NCBI GenBank assembly: GCA_037447655.1
Contig: JBBHKE010001182.1
Span: 261,272-325,271 of the forward strand
Source: Zygnema cylindricum
Taxonomy: Eukaryota > Streptophyta > Zygnematophyceae > Zygnematales > Zygnemataceae
Direction of reading: 5' to 3'
DNA: 64,000 nt
Position 1 is the first letter of the stretch; every line of letters begins with the position of its first letter. The notes under the pieces were generated by a model. The model was not told the DNA's origin. It ran no database searches and was given only the letters and a program-made list of their open reading frames with translations. This document shows, in pieces, positions 22,322 through 35,055 of this stretch. The position numbers and the translations under genes were made by a program.

Positions 22322-25300
22322 ATGGCTGCCTCTATCTGTGCACTCTCCTCTGTCGCCTCAGCTGGTTTCGCCTTAAAGACATCTTTCGCCGGAGCTTCTC
22401 GGTTTGAGAGTTCTTTCAATGGAACTGTTTTGCGGATGAGCTCTCCTCCCATGGCTGTCGTGAGGAAGGCCTCCTTCCAGGTTCGATCTCAGATGATAAG
22501 CGGGTGGAGCCTTACTGGAACAGCCGCAGCTCTTCTCGTTTTACTGACTCCTGGAGACCAAGTGGGCTGGTTTAATCATATTTTAAAGGAATAATGTCGT
22601 TTTACTAATAGTTTACTAGTAGAGTACTAGTTCTGATTTCTGGATTGTTTTTCTATGGTGTTTGCTGTCGCTCTTTTCATTTTACTGACTCCTGGAGACC
22701 AAGTGAGCTGGTTTATTTGTTCCTTGAAGGAACAATATGGTTTTATTAATAGTTGTGGTTTCTGCATTATTTTTACTGCAGGTCTTTTAGTTTACTGACT
22801 CCTGGAGACTAAGTGGTCTGGTTTAATCGTTTTTTGAAGGAATACTAGTTTTACTAGTAGTTCCTGTTTCTGGATTGTTTTTCAGGGTTTGGATGACTTA
22901 GTCTGGATGCTGGAGACTTTCTCCGTTTTACTGACTCATAAAGACCAACTGGACTGGTTTACTTATTTTCTAAAGGAATAATGTTTCTAGCAATAGCCAT
23001 GGTTTTTTCACTATTCTTTAAAGTTTTGGTAGGACTGGATTGTTTTAGTGCGGATGCTGGAAGTCTTGGATATGTCTGCATGGATTTCTGGTTGTTGAAA
23101 AGCTGGTCACTTTTAATTTTATGTGACTGCTTTAATGTTCTTTGAGTTCACTGTTTCAGTTGTACCGACTATTTTCGCTACATGTAAATGCTCAGTTCTC
23201 TTTTATATGAGGTTTCTGTACTGTGTTAGTCTTCTCTTTCTTAATCTGGATATTTCAATTTTGTCCTCTTGAGTATTTTAGACGATGGATGATTGTATAC
23301 TTTCTAATAATCCCTACATTTTAATTTGACTTTTTCGTGGTTTTTGTGGTCTGGTCTTCTGGTCAACACTTCGACGTTTTTGGTCGTTAGGCGAAATGCC
23401 AAGCTTGACTGACTGCTTGGATTTTGATGTATTTTTGATCTTTTGTGAAAAGTCATTTGGGTCTGATAGAGATCCTTGACATTGTTAATGAGAGATATGC
23501 GGCTTCTCGTTGGTGGGAGGCTCTTCAGCTTAGCCTGTTAAAGGCTGTCATTTTATGATAATTAGCATCTCTATGTTTGCAGGACTGCTTACACTTGTTT
23601 CACAATGTACATTTTTGTTAATGTCAAATTTTGGGTTAAAAAAAAAGTAACTCGAATTTGAATGATGAACTTTAATAGCGATTGGCTGTCGCTGCCCATT
23701 GCTATAAGTGCAAATAACTCTATTTCGGTTGTGACTTTTTTTTCCCGAAAATTATAAAGTAGTGTTAATAACATTATTTTAGGAAGTGGCTATGAAAAAA
23801 ACACATCACTTTGCCTTAACTTACACCATCCATTGCCATTGGAGTTAGTGAATTTTATGTGTAACACTTTATTTTGATAAAATACAGGAAATTATGTTTT
23901 GGTATGTGGCTTTTTATGGGCCACTCATCTAAATAGTTACACTATTTATGATTTTGGGTAAAAATAACAGTCACTCGAACTAGAGTGAATGATTGACAAG
24001 CGATGGACAATGTGCTAAGCTACACCGCCCGTCACTATTAGTGTTAATAATCTTAATCTGGTTTTGTCGCTCTGTTCTAAACAACACTACTCAGTGCCAT
24101 TAGAGTTACTGACGTATCACTGTTAACGCTTCATTGGAAGGACCTACAGTAATTATGTTTTGACAATGTGGCTTTTTGTGGCCCACTTAACTAAATAATG
24201 TTTTGAACACTAATTTGTGATTTTTGGGTAAAACATCCACTCTATGGAGATAGAATGATTAAATCTGATAGAGTATTATTGATACTAATTACTTACGAAT
24301 AATACCTTCTTACACTAATAATGATGGCCAGTGTAACTAAGTATCCGCTTACTTTTGCAGGTTTTTGCGGAGACCAAGAAGGCTGTTGCTGTGTTGAAGG
24401 GAACTGCTGGAGTTGAGGGAGTCGTTACTCTTTTGCAAGAAGATGATGGTGAGTCCTGAGGCATAAGGAGGAGAAGGGTGAAATAAACTGGAGGAAAAGA
24501 GGAGAAAAAACTTAGGTAGAAAGTGGTTGCTATTAGAGGTAGAGAATCATTAACGTCAACACTATTTATGGGAATCAACTGCACTAAATTATGTTTTGCC
24601 ACCTGGTTCATTATGGCCACCTAATTAAGTAGGTTTATTAACACTAATCTATGATTGTGGGTAAAAAAAAACACTAGAGTGATCAATTCTGATAGTGAAG
24701 GGCATACATGTCTGGGACAAGCAAAAGTCATGTTGAGTTCCTGAAAAAGCTTGAGATTGATGACATTTTATTTGATTTGCTTCATCGCAATCTTTTGTGT
24801 TGCATGAACTTAGGTGATATGGTGGCTGACATATGTTGTCAAAATTTTCAAGTCTCTCTTTCTCAATTTTTGCATGAGTTTTAGACAGACTCTCTCCTGT
24901 TTCTCTTTCATCTGTCATTCTCAACCATGACTTCTTTTACAATGCAGGACCAACAAAGGTGGCATTCAAGATTACCGGACTTGCACCCGGAAAGCATGGA
25001 TTCCACTTGGTAAGGCTTTTCTATTCTAGCAAGGGTTGGGAATAATTTTTTTAATTTGCATTTTTTCTTGGGTCTATCTTTTGTCATTCACCTTTGGATC
25101 ATCAATTTATGATCTGAGCCACAGCACTAAATGTGTGACTTTCTGGTCTCTTTACAGATACTTTTTTGTTTTGCTTTACCATAGTAACCACCGGCCTGAT
25201 TTATCTGTCTAGTTCTGTTGTACAGTTTGACTAAATGGTTCACGAATGTACTAGTCATTCTGGCAAAAGGTTATGGAAGTAAGCTACTTAAAAGTGGTTT

Positions 25301-27871
25301 GTTTGAGTTTACTCAGTCTTTCAGTACCCAATGTGATATTTTCTGTTCTTTTGTCTGTGGATTTTGGCAATGCCTATCAATGGACGGAAGAATGGGCTGA
25401 ATGTGTATTAGAAATTGTTTTCTTTGATAACTAACTTATTAATGGAAAGTTTGTTGATTATGAATGTACAGCATCAGTTTGGTGACACCACTAACGGGTG
25501 CATTTCCACCGGTGAGTTTTTCATTTCACACTTTTTACACCTTTTCTTTGTCCATGTCTTATTTATGAACCTCTTGTTATGGAGCTTGACAAGATTGTAA
25601 TGTATATTATGACTGCTAGACTGTTCTTTTTAGAAGAAATATTTCGTGTTGATTTATGAGCTTCATATTTCAGGTTGACAAGACTGTAATTTATGTTATG
25701 ATTGCTAGACTGTCCATTCTGGGAAAAAGTTTTCACTCTATTCATGAACCTGTTATTCCGGATCTTGAAAAGATTGTAAACTGTGGTATGACTTTCTATT
25801 CTGTTTTATTTTTGAAAGGTTTGGCTTCCATTAAGCTGGCTGCTAGTCACACTAACCTATGTTTAAATTTGACATGCGGATCAGTGGAACAAGCACTGCA
25901 CCTAATTTGCTTTGCCTAAATGAGGAATCTGATCATCCTCTTAGATATTTGTCTATGTTCATATTTTTTTTTTCTTTTAAATGTCATCTTGATCTTCATG
26001 TTTCTTTGACGTCAGGCCCCCACTTTAACCCAAGTGGACTTACTCACGGTTCTCCTGAAGACGACGTTCGCCATGCTGGCGATTTGGGCAACGTGGTTGC
26101 TGGAGAGGATGGTATGCATTTTATTTCCTTATAAGTTTTACTCGAAAGACATTTTAGGCGCACATTATGTGTAAATGAAACATGTTAGACAAGTGGAAAG
26201 TTGGTAATTCTCTTATCTATGCAGTCAACTATTGTCGATAATCTTGATTTCGATAGTTACCGATGCCATCGATAATTATTGACATCTAGACTTTCTCGTT
26301 TTGTTTAGTATCAGTCTTGCAATATACCGGCTTGATATTCGGTTGATAAGCATCACTCTTTAAATGCTTTCTCATGTTCACCCTCATTTCTGATGTTTTT
26401 ATGTGTGTAAACTGGCTTGCAGGTGTTGCTGAGGCAGAAATCCTGGATACACAGGTGAGTCTATGGCCCTAAATTAGGTACTTCACAACATGGAGTACCG
26501 GTATGTTATTTACTGCATACATGTACTCTGTGTGTTTCTGTTCTCCATCTCGCCTTGTATAAAATCTGCCTAAACATTCAACGATTTTGTTTTGTGATAA
26601 CATTTGGAATATGTTAAATCATCATATTTGTCTGTATTGCTCATTTCTACCTTTCTTGTCTCTCTTCCTTGCAGATCCCCTTGTCAGGAGTCAACTCCGT
26701 GGTGGGCCGTGCCTTTGTTATCCACGAGCTTGAGGACGATCTTGGCAAAGGTGAGACCGGCCTCAACTGACTTTGTTTGACTTTATATACAAAAACTTAG
26801 CAGAAATGGATTGAAGGAATTGTGTTTCATTTTACACTCCTTGAGATATTAGAGTCGCTGTCATGAGTTCCTAATGTCTCCCAATGTGTTTAAAGTCTAG
26901 ACCTAGCCTCCCTGCTTCTCTTGCAACATTGTAGAAAAACATAGTGATGAATTATAAAGCGATGACATCAATGCTCTGTGACTCAATTTGTTTAGTAACA
27001 ATTAGGTGGAAGTCTACACCACCGTTTAAATTTTCGTATACCTTATTGGGTACAATAATGAGCTTAAATTTTCAATATGGATCTTAGGAAGTTCGTTCTA
27101 AATTTTGCATCTGAGGTTGTGACGTGTGAAAGTTTAGTGAGGTTGAAAAAGTAGTGCGCATATTGCAAGGGAATTCAATTGAAATAAAAAGGGGAAAAAA
27201 AGCAGTTTGCCATTTGAAATGGATTATTTTTTGTTTTGAAAGATGGATGTTGAAAAACTGAAATGAAAGAAATTGATTGAAATGAAGAAAGTTGATCAAA
27301 ATGACGCAGATGAGGAATTTCACTGATAAAATGGTGCAATTTTCAGTTCAGAAGTTCCATGTAGTCTCAACGCTGAAAAACGGAAAAAAATAAAAAACAA
27401 ACGAAAACTCAAAGAACAACAAATGCAATTTAACTGAATAACATGTTTTGAATAATCTCGATTTGCCTTGATGCAGGTGGCCATGAGCTGAGCCCTACCA
27501 CTGGCAATGCTGGAGGTCGTCTTGCATGTGGTAAGATCTTCTGACTGTTACGTTTCATACTTTACTTTTTCACCTCCATAAATTTTGTGCGGTTTAGAAT
27601 AGCCGTTGAAAACTGTTTCTCATTTCTCTTCAGCTTCACATCAGAGACATTAATTGCCCTGAGCAACTCATGGTTTTTGAATTTACAAAGGTCTCTGATT
27701 GTAACCCTAGCACCGTGGTTGATTTATCTTTTTGGTCGATATGGTGTCATTTTGTGTCGTTTTACAACTCAGTTATATAGATTTTTTTTGCGATTTGTTT
27801 GGGTGATCGCCTAAATTGTGGTTTGTTTCGGTTTGTGTAAAACAGGAGTCGTGGGACTTACTCCTCTGTAA
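22322..27871 (+). CDS. CSD2: Chloroplast Cu/Zn superoxide dismutase, 9 exons
   Basis: It disproportionates superoxide to oxygen and hydrogen peroxide, probably in the plastid. Exons are 22322-22480, 24361-24448, 24948-25009, 25472-25511, 26016-26111, 26423-26454, 26675-26750, 27477-27530 and 27846-27871. All introns are GT-AG, the sum is 633 bp, and the protein is 210 residues (Arabidopsis CSD2 is about 216). Residues 1-53 are a Ser/Ala-rich transit peptide ending in KASFQ. Copper ligands are H102, H104, H119 and H176; zinc ligands are H119, H127, H136 and D139. The disulfide is C113-C202 and the guiding arginine is R199. All are present, so it should be active. The HLHQFGD motif has Q-F where plants usually have A-L or E-F/Y. 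Intron 1 (1.9 kb) carries repeats and a MITE. Confidence 0.95.
22540..23000. repeat. Imperfect tandem repeat in SOD intron 1
   Basis: Four units begin with TTTACTGACTC near 22540, 22681, 22791 and 22927. Each continues with a GGAGACCAAGTG-like word, CTGGTTTA and GAAGGAA. Spacing is 141, 110 and 136 bases. Confidence 0.75.
23885..24680. repeat. Dispersed block D, three copies in SOD introns
   Basis: The series ATTATGTTTTG, GTGGCTTTTTATGGGCCACT, CTAAATA, TATGATTTTGGGTAAAA occurs at about 23890-23990, 24160-24250 and 24585-24675. A fourth copy lies at about 58135-58225. It looks like part of a MITE family with ends related to M5. Confidence 0.6.
24021..24335. mobile_element. MITE M5 (315 bp) in SOD intron 1
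   Basis: The ends TACACCGCCCGTCACTATTA and TAATAATGATGGCCAGTGTA are imperfect inverted repeats with TA boundaries. It ends 25 bases before exon 2, so the polypyrimidine/acceptor region of intron 1 lies right beside it. Confidence 0.6.
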
Positions 27872-28354
27872 ATGACCGAGGTAATTCGACTCTGAAGCAA
27901 GGTTTTCATTAAATATGAAACTCAAGTTTTCTTCATTCAGGCTCAATTCCTGTAGAAAGAATGTCCTTCTTGCCATTGCTAAAAAAATCGCAAAAGTCAT
28001 TTTCGGCTTAGTTCCGGGACACAATTCTGGATACTAAGTTTTGTTGTTTTAACTAGGATAATTTTGAACCTATAGGTAAAAAGTACAGGTATTTGAATAT
28101 TTTTTGCTTCGCATGTACTCTTTGCAATTCATCAATCAATTTTGTCTCCTCATGTTACCTCTCTCAAAAGTCAAGTCTCTTTCTTTGGATTTCATTCTGT
28201 TGTAATCTCTTTTTTTCGCCCATTTTTCTTTAGTCATTATGTTGCAATCAAACAGAAGATTTTATGGTACTCTTGTTGTAATCATGCTGGCGTCCTTATG
28301 TTTTTTCTTTCTTTGAAGACAGTGATGTGGTTAGAATTTTTTTAGTAGGGTCCA
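27872..28354. other. 3' flank of the SOD gene
   Basis: T-rich sequence that should hold the 3' UTR and polyadenylation region. No further gene is seen. Confidence 0.4.
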
Positions 28355-29370
28355 CAGGACTTTATTAAAAAGTCTCGATGGTAAACCATTTGAGTTCATG
28401 AGAACGAAAAAGGTGGCAATGTCGAAATTGAAAAACTAAATGCGGAGGGAAGCAAGCAAAAAGGAAAAGCAAGACAAAAGAAATGAAGACAGAAAATTGG
28501 CATGTAAAACAAAAAAACCAAAGACGCGTCAACCACTGAAGGAATGATACAACAGTATGATCAACCAACATCACCTAACCAAACCTCATCAAGATCTAAG
28601 AAAAGAAACTGCGTACGCCCCCCAAGCCTGGGGGAGCACATTGAGGGAGTTCCAAAACCCGTCCACTATCCATAACCGCAATAGACGGTTGAAGGAGGGA
28701 GAGGGATAGAGGGAGAGGGAGAAGCAGTGCCACCGGCAATATGGGAAAACTGTTGAAAGGACATATCAAAACCGCGGGCTCCTGATTCAAGGGGCAACAC
28801 GTCACGATGGAGCCTTGCTGAAAGGTGAGGGGAAGTGGTAAGGGCCTTAATGGAAGCATCACGATCCAAGTTAAAACAATCCGACGGCTGAAAGGTTTGG
28901 ATAGAGGGGGATAAAGGGGTATGTACTGGTGGATGAAGAGCTCGGAGAACCTCGACTGTCATAGAAGACCGAGGAGCAGGGATAAATGGTTGGAGGGCTC
29001 GAACCGCTCGAGAAAGCTCACAAACACGACCCAAAGAGCTCGTCGATAAAAGAATGGGACATCCCAAGGCTTAGATGTACCAGGCGGTGTGAAGGAAGCA
29101 ATAGCAACACAATCCTCATGCTCGGCATGAAGGGCCCTCCAATCACCTCTAAGGAAATGTCGAGAGCAAGCCATAGTCTCTCGAGCCCTACTACCACCTC
29201 CACAACCTGGTAGAGCTAGGACCGAAATGGAAAACATGAGAAGGATGTTGCCAAGGACCAACGTCTGTTGGAATAGAAGAAATGTCGGACAAAGGGAGGT
29301 GGAGGACATACTGTACCATTATCCGCACAGTCATAAGGAAAGGTATTTCTAGTGTTGACAGCGATTAACC
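28355..29370 (-). mobile_element. Non-autonomous element with LINE-type 3' tail
   Basis: On the minus strand the last 330 bases match the 3' end of the LINE at 35.7-38.0 kb. The frame VMDSGRVLELPQCAPPGLGG parallels TMDRRRVPELRQRAPPGWGD, and the terminal hairpin GATGGTAAACCATT is present, as is TTTATTAAAAAG. Upstream of about 28700 the similarity stops. The 28700-29370 body is CT/GA-rich with overlapping open frames that I do not recognise. It is either a SINE-like unit using the LINE tail or a very diverged LINE. Confidence 0.5.
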
Positions 29371-30670
29371 ACAGTAATCGTAAAAAAAATGGTTTTGTAC
29401 GAATGCTATGAACATTGGCAATAAACGCTAGCTAGACCAATGCTTTCATAATTATCCTACAAGGAAGTACGTTATTGTTGCATAGTCTTCATTTGTCACC
29501 ATGATGTGATAAATGAAATTTTATCAGAGAAGTTTAAAATCGTATTCATTGTGTTGTTGGATGCTTGAACATGTCATTGTAATGTATACGTTGCAGGCTT
29601 GTATGTTGAGTCGCTCTATACATTGTAGTAACAATATATTGACTTATAATGTATCCAAAATCCAAAAAAAATAACTATGTGAGGCTATCTACAAATGTTT
29701 TAATGTTTTTATAATACATGTCAACATATCTTTTACCGAAGTGTATGAAGGTATTACAAAATTGCGTAAGCAACTTGATCCAAGAATTGTGTTATTGGAT
29801 GGAGCAGAAACCATCCATCAATTGCACTCCATGAACATGCATAAGAAGTCGTTAAGTTTACCGCGTCCTTTATAAAGTTTTGCGGTTTTTTAATCATTTA
29901 TCGTAAGCATTTACTGTCAAACTCGGCCAGGACTGGAGGTTGGGTTGGATTGAATGGTTCCACATTTCAAAATCTCCAATATACAATGTTGTGCGCTGAC
30001 ATGCTTCCACTATTAATAATAAGCCTTACGATGGTAAAGGATCTGTGCCACTAGTAGAGCACCGTACCATTATCATGAAGAGCGTCTTTTCCTACAATAG
30101 ACTTCTATTGTTCTCCAGTTGAAAAGATAAGGGATGGTTTTTTTAGGCTACTAATGGATCGTCATGTCGCAACTCCAGTAAAGAAGTTAAAAGAGACAAC
30201 GAGATAATAGAGACAGATGGGAGAGAAGGAGAGGAAGCAGAGGGTAATTATATTCCTTCTAGGTTTGCCTGATCTCATGTTTTGCTTTCACCTTCAAATT
30301 TTTTTATCCCACTTTCATATCCAGAATGGTCTCCCGTCACATTTTTTTTTTTTTTAAAGGATTGCATTCTTAATATACAAGATCAAGTCAAAATCACGAG
30401 TGGGCATAACAACTTTGCACGACGTTTGTACCAACGCCTCGTGAAACCTACAGATAAATTTCAGCCCAACCTAAAAATAAATTGTTTTAAATTTCTATTA
30501 CATTAAAACAGTAATAGCTCACATGTAGTCGGAACTCGTAAACTAATCCCTATCAATAAAATGTACACTACGTGACCGAGACTAACATTAATTGGGCGTG
30601 CAACAAATAAGCTCCTACAACTAGAGATGCAAATAAGTTTCATAAATTATGCGTCGATAAAACCTTATAT
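29371..30670. other. Intergenic, no feature seen
   Basis: AT-rich sequence with a 14-base T run near 30341. I see no gene, RNA or recognisable repeat. Confidence 0.5.
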
Positions 30671-32014
30671 TTAAAAAAAACCTAATGTTCCTTCGAGTTT
30701 GAGAACTTTCTCATCCATGTTTGGAAACGGTTGTGCTGTACTACCCCAAAATCGTTGAAAAGTTCGAATCCGTACTCCTAATCGAGCATGTTCTCCTGGT
30801 CTTCCACTTTCCTTGACTTGAATGTCTTCCACCATTGTTTGAAATAGAGCTCGCTGGTCATCAACCGTAAGGGAGGTTATAATTATTGCAGCATTTCTAG
30901 CCTGACTATCGTCAAAAAATCGACAATCCTTACAATATTGTCTCCATAAAGTTTCCAAACAGGATCTCCTGAAAGATGAAGTAGTGGTACAAAGACCAGC
31001 CACAACAATGTCAATGATAATCTGATTGATTGCAGAGATAGAATATAGAGCTCCAGGGCATTCACAATTACCGGAAGCTGTGTGAGAACAAAATCGTTGC
31101 ATCGACCAATCGAGTTGAAGCCCATCCATATGGCCAGGAAATGTTTTGAAAGCCAGAGAAAGGAATTTTAAATTCCATTCAAGAGACTCTAAACATTGGA
31201 CAATGAGAGGATTGCAAAGGTTGTAAGAGTTCCCTAATGGTGCGATTTCGACAAGTTTCGCTTGACAATCAAGAATTCCTTTGTAAAAGGTTTCTCGTAT
31301 TTTCGACGGTCCGATAAATGAAAGAGAGTTCCCTAGGAGAATGTCTTGTGCGAGTTGACGCAAAGCTGGATTATTTGAAGTCAAGGAATCGGCAAAAAGA
31401 GATTCCACTAATGTATCGATGAACGATGTCCTTTTTTCAAGGTTCAAAAACTGAGAATTATCAATCTGAAGAGATTCCAAAATAGATAAAACTTTTGCGG
31501 CCTCGATTTCATTTCCCCACGGTACATTTCCGAGATAAGTCAAACAAGACTGAATTCCTTCCTCATATAAAAGCTCAGCAGATATTTTCAAAATGTTGAT
31601 TGCAACCTTAACACTACAGATATAATCTTTTGAAGTACCTTCCCCCTTTATTAGAGAGAACACTATCTTATACATTTCTGGACCACCATTCTCATCCATA
31701 GCTGAAATGATTACACTTGGAGGATCACCATTCTCCCAATCTTTGCAAGCTATTTTTTCAAAAGAATCAGCTTTATTATTATTATTATTCCAGCGTTTGG
31801 AAACTCTGGCCTCAATAAATGAACATTTGAAAATCAAGTATTTACTAATAAGAAATTCAGTTATTAGTTCTCCGTTACTTTCTGTTAGTAAAATAACTTT
31901 CACATTTTCCTGGAGCTCATTTGAACAGTCTATGAACTGATTTGAAACAGTTTCTGTCACAGTTTCCCTCAGTAGAGGAATCCTTCGACCTTTAGATTGT
32001 AACTTTTCAACCAT
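30671..32014 (-). CDS. BTB/POZ domain protein, intronless
   Basis: A single open frame of 447 residues starts at 32014. Residues 37-80 look like a BTB/POZ start (NVKVILLTESNGELITEFLI, then KYLIFKCSFIEARVSKRW). The middle holds the helical block typical of the plant BTB family around Arabidopsis At3g05675 and At1g63850 (LKISAELLYEEGIQSCLTYL, then VPWGNEIEAAKVLSILESL). The C-terminal part has a conserved tryptophan/cysteine region (FRRSCLETLWRQYCKDCRFF). Such proteins are thought to be CUL3 ubiquitin-ligase adaptors; this is family knowledge and not shown here. An asparagine run from an AAT microsatellite is at residues 76-80. A hAT element lies 550 bp upstream. Confidence 0.75.
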   Translation of the reverse strand: MVEKLQSKGRRIPLLRETVTETVSNQFIDCSNELQENVKVILLTESNGELITEFLISKYLIFKCSFIEARVSKRWNNNNNKADSFEKIACKDWENGDPPSVIISAMDENGGPEMYKIVFSLIKGEGTSKDYICSVKVAINILKISAELLYEEGIQSCLTYLGNVPWGNEIEAAKVLSILESLQIDNSQFLNLEKRTSFIDTLVESLFADSLTSNNPALRQLAQDILLGNSLSFIGPSKIRETFYKGILDCQAKLVEIAPLGNSYNLCNPLIVQCLESLEWNLKFLSLAFKTFPGHMDGLQLDWSMQRFCSHTASGNCECPGALYSISAINQIIIDIVVAGLCTTTSSFRRSCLETLWRQYCKDCRFFDDSQARNAAIIITSLTVDDQRALFQTMVEDIQVKESGRPGEHARLGVRIRTFQRFWGSTAQPFPNMDEKVLKLEGTLGFF

Positions 32015-32563
32015 CTTATATGCTATTTTTCAATAAAAAATTCTCGACAAATATAAAAATAAATCTCAAAAGAAGATCACGTATTGATGTTTAATTCAAC
32101 TCTTACATAAGACAAAAGGAAAATCGATCAAAATAAGATCAAAATCAAAACAAAAATGAACAAGGAATGTTTGCTAAGAACTTCAAATATGAGAAAAAAA
32201 ACAGCTTATATGAAGCTATTTTATATCAAGTTTAATCTCTGGTCTACCATTGAAATCCCTTTCCACCATAGAAAACCCTAACATTGACTGAATACATGGC
32301 ATAATAGCCATCATTTTTTTTTTTCCTTATTCGTACTTTTGTACGGCAGCAGATGTAACTTCCTGGCAGCAGATGTAACTTCTTGGCAGCGGTTGAACGA
32401 CGTTCCCTCCCTGCTGATGGAACCGCTATACTATATATAGTCAACCGATACGATACGGGATTTTGGCGGAAACCTAGTATTGTACGCGTATAATACGAGG
32501 AAACCAGTTATATAGTATACCGTGTATCGCTAGCCTATTAGACTATTAGTCTATTACTGATGA
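32015..32563. other. Upstream region of the BTB gene
   Basis: No gene. A short duplication, GGCAGCAGATGTAACTTC then GGCAGCAGATGTAACTTC, is at 32345-32384. The region is bounded by the hAT target-site duplication. Confidence 0.5.
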
Positions 32564-32596
32564 TAGTGTTGGGTATCGAGGACCATTTGCCGATAT

Positions 32597-32648
<52 letters not shown>

Positions 32649-34375
32649 ATTTCAGGTACCCGATAATCGATATATCGCTTCGATATATCGCTAAATATCG
32701 TGATATATCGTCGATATATCGTATCGTCAATATATCGAAGCTTTTTAAAACAAAAAAATTATAACTATTTTTGCTACTGCTGCTATAACTAATGCTGCTG
32801 CAGCTGGTAGTAAATACCCGGAAGCATTTGAGTGCCATTATCCTCTTCACCTCCCATGCTACCTCCCATCCCTTGGGAATCCATGGAGAAAAATAAAAGT
32901 GTAACCTTTCTATAATATTAGTCGCTGGAAATGGATAAGCCGTAATGGCTACCAATCTGCAGATTGGTAGATGCCTGCAAAAATGCCTGCAGATTGGTAG
33001 GTATTCCTGCCTGAAAGCATGAAAAGAACAGTGCAATTTTTTTTTTCAGATTATACTTTGACTTAACTCGTGTGACCTTTTCGTATGTGAAATCACTACG
33101 TACTAAATAATTAATAATATGAATTACGGAATTATTACTTTTTTGTCGGTTACATTTTGCGGCGTCTACCTTTAAGGGCACTTTCCCATGTACTAAAGTT
33201 ACAGTTATTTTCTGTCGTTTTCCTTTATAACTTGGAAAAAAACGAGAAAACACGCAGCAGTACCAAAAAATTGAAATTACCACCATACAAGTTGCGTTAC
33301 CTTGAAACTTAAACTGTACTGCAGTTTGTCGTCTAGCGCGATGCAATTTGTCGTTTAGCGCGTTTCGACCCACTTTCGCGTCCTTCCGACTCATCTTCAA
33401 ACTTTATATAAAATCACCTCGAGGTGATTTTAAACAAAGTTCCACGACGTGGGTGAATATGCATATGATTTCGCACGCGATGGAGGGTTATGACAATTTT
33501 TGTGCCCGGTGTACCAAAAAAAAACCTACTGCAGGTTTCCAGCCTGTGCGAAACTTTTTTCCGTGCGCTTTTTTTCCGTACAGTAACCATGGAGGGGGTC
33601 TCGACCAACGGACGCCATTTCGCAAAAGAGAAGTCTGTGAAAGCGCCTCTCTCTCTCTCTCTCTCTCTCCTTCTCCCACTAACGCGTATATCTCACAATT
33701 CTTGCAATGAAAAAAGGCAAGAAAGGTATCAAATGAAAGATCTCTAAAAGATATTTATTTTGGCTATCTTTTAGCTTATTTTGATGGCAAGTAGAGTGAG
33801 AACGGACGATAAAACAAAATCGGGAAACCATGGCGGAATGTTTTAGATTCAGTGACGTCGACGCTATCATAAGTGAGCGTGACGTCAAAAAGTCACAAAC
33901 CCTAAAAATCTACAATGTCACAAGTATCTAGACGTCTACAATTGTCGCTATTTATAGCTATTTTATAAACGTCATCAATTGTCGCGAGTTTTGTAGTCGT
34001 CTACAAACTGTCACAAATTACACCCACGTCTACATCCGTCACGATCTAAAGTAACAATTTGATTTTTTTAACATACGAATGCTCTGAAAGTAGTACGGAG
34101 AATCTTCGCTAAAATCAAAGTTACAAGACTAAAGTTTCGGTTACATGGGAAAGTGCAAGTCACGGAACGGAAATCACGTCGTACGTCGCGTATCAAACAA
34201 TTTGTCTTCATCGCTAAAATAACATATTATATAAAATATTAAATTTAAAAAATACTATATATCGCGATATTTTTGTTGGTCTCGGTACGATATATCGAGA
34301 AGTTTGCTCGATCAATATTCGATATATCGAATATCAAAATTATCGCGATATGAAATTACCCGATACCCAACACTA
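32564..34375. mobile_element. Non-autonomous hAT element, complete (1812 bp)
   Basis: The terminal inverted repeats TAGTGTTGGGTATCG and CGATACCCAACACTA are 15 bp and perfect. Flanking 8-mers ACTGATGA (32556-32563) and ACTGCTGA (34376-34383) form a target-site duplication with one mismatch. Subterminal regions are full of CGATAT/ATATCG words, with a (TA)n run at 32601-32644. No transposase is seen. The 8-bp duplication and T-A-G-T-G start fit hAT. A second copy is split between 52387-53111 and 62865-63478. Confidence 0.85.
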
Positions 34376-34487
34376 ACTGCTGATATTTTCTGTCACTTGA
34401 AACTTCTTTTTTAAAATGCACATTTGTAGGATTTTAATCTGACGGTTGTAATTGAAAGATATGATTCTCGCCATCGGAAAGGTACAT

Positions 34488-35052
34488 TACACCGCCAATC
34501 GCTATTAGCGTAGAAGTTTCTTTAGCGCATATGAATAATTACTCTGGTTTACGCTAATTAAGAATTTGAAACTTTTGAAAAAAAACATACATTCTAATTG
34601 TTTAATAATTCTAATTTGAGTCTTTTAAAAAAGTAAATGTCGGTCGCAAACATGCTTACACTAATATAGGTATTTGTACAAAATTTGACAAATCGTACAC
34701 AAATCTTACGTTCACAAGGTCGAAACGTGGTTGTTGGACGAATATATGCGAACGTGATATTTGACAACCCGATTTGATCCCCTTTTTAGACCGCACATTC
34801 TCATGCGTCCGCGGCTAATAAACATAATGAATTGTACTTTTTCACTTAAAAAGGTACGTTTTTGTACGGTCTGACACCGACCGTACACCACACTATTTAA
34901 AAGATGACGCACTTCCATTTTGTACGGTACTAAAAAATTAACCCTAAATAGAGTAAAGAAAAAAATAGAATGAACTACGCGAATGGAGAATTAAAAAAAA
35001 AAAAGGCGGGACGGAATTAGCGTACACTACCCTAATAGCGATTGGCGGTGTA
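34488..35052. mobile_element. MITE family M1, inverted complete copy (565 bp)
   Basis: The ends TACACCGCCAATCGCTATTA and TAATAGCGATTGGCGGTGTA are perfect inverted repeats. The interior is the reverse complement of 18315-18845, including GCACATTCTCATGCGTCCGC and GTACGGTCTGACAC. About 110 bp lie between it and the hAT element. Confidence 0.85.
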
Positions 35053-35055
35053 CTG

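Noticed and set aside
28666-29309. Overlapping minus-strand open frames of 116-133 residues
   Set aside because: Several frames are open at once over CT/GA-biased sequence and none resembles a known protein.
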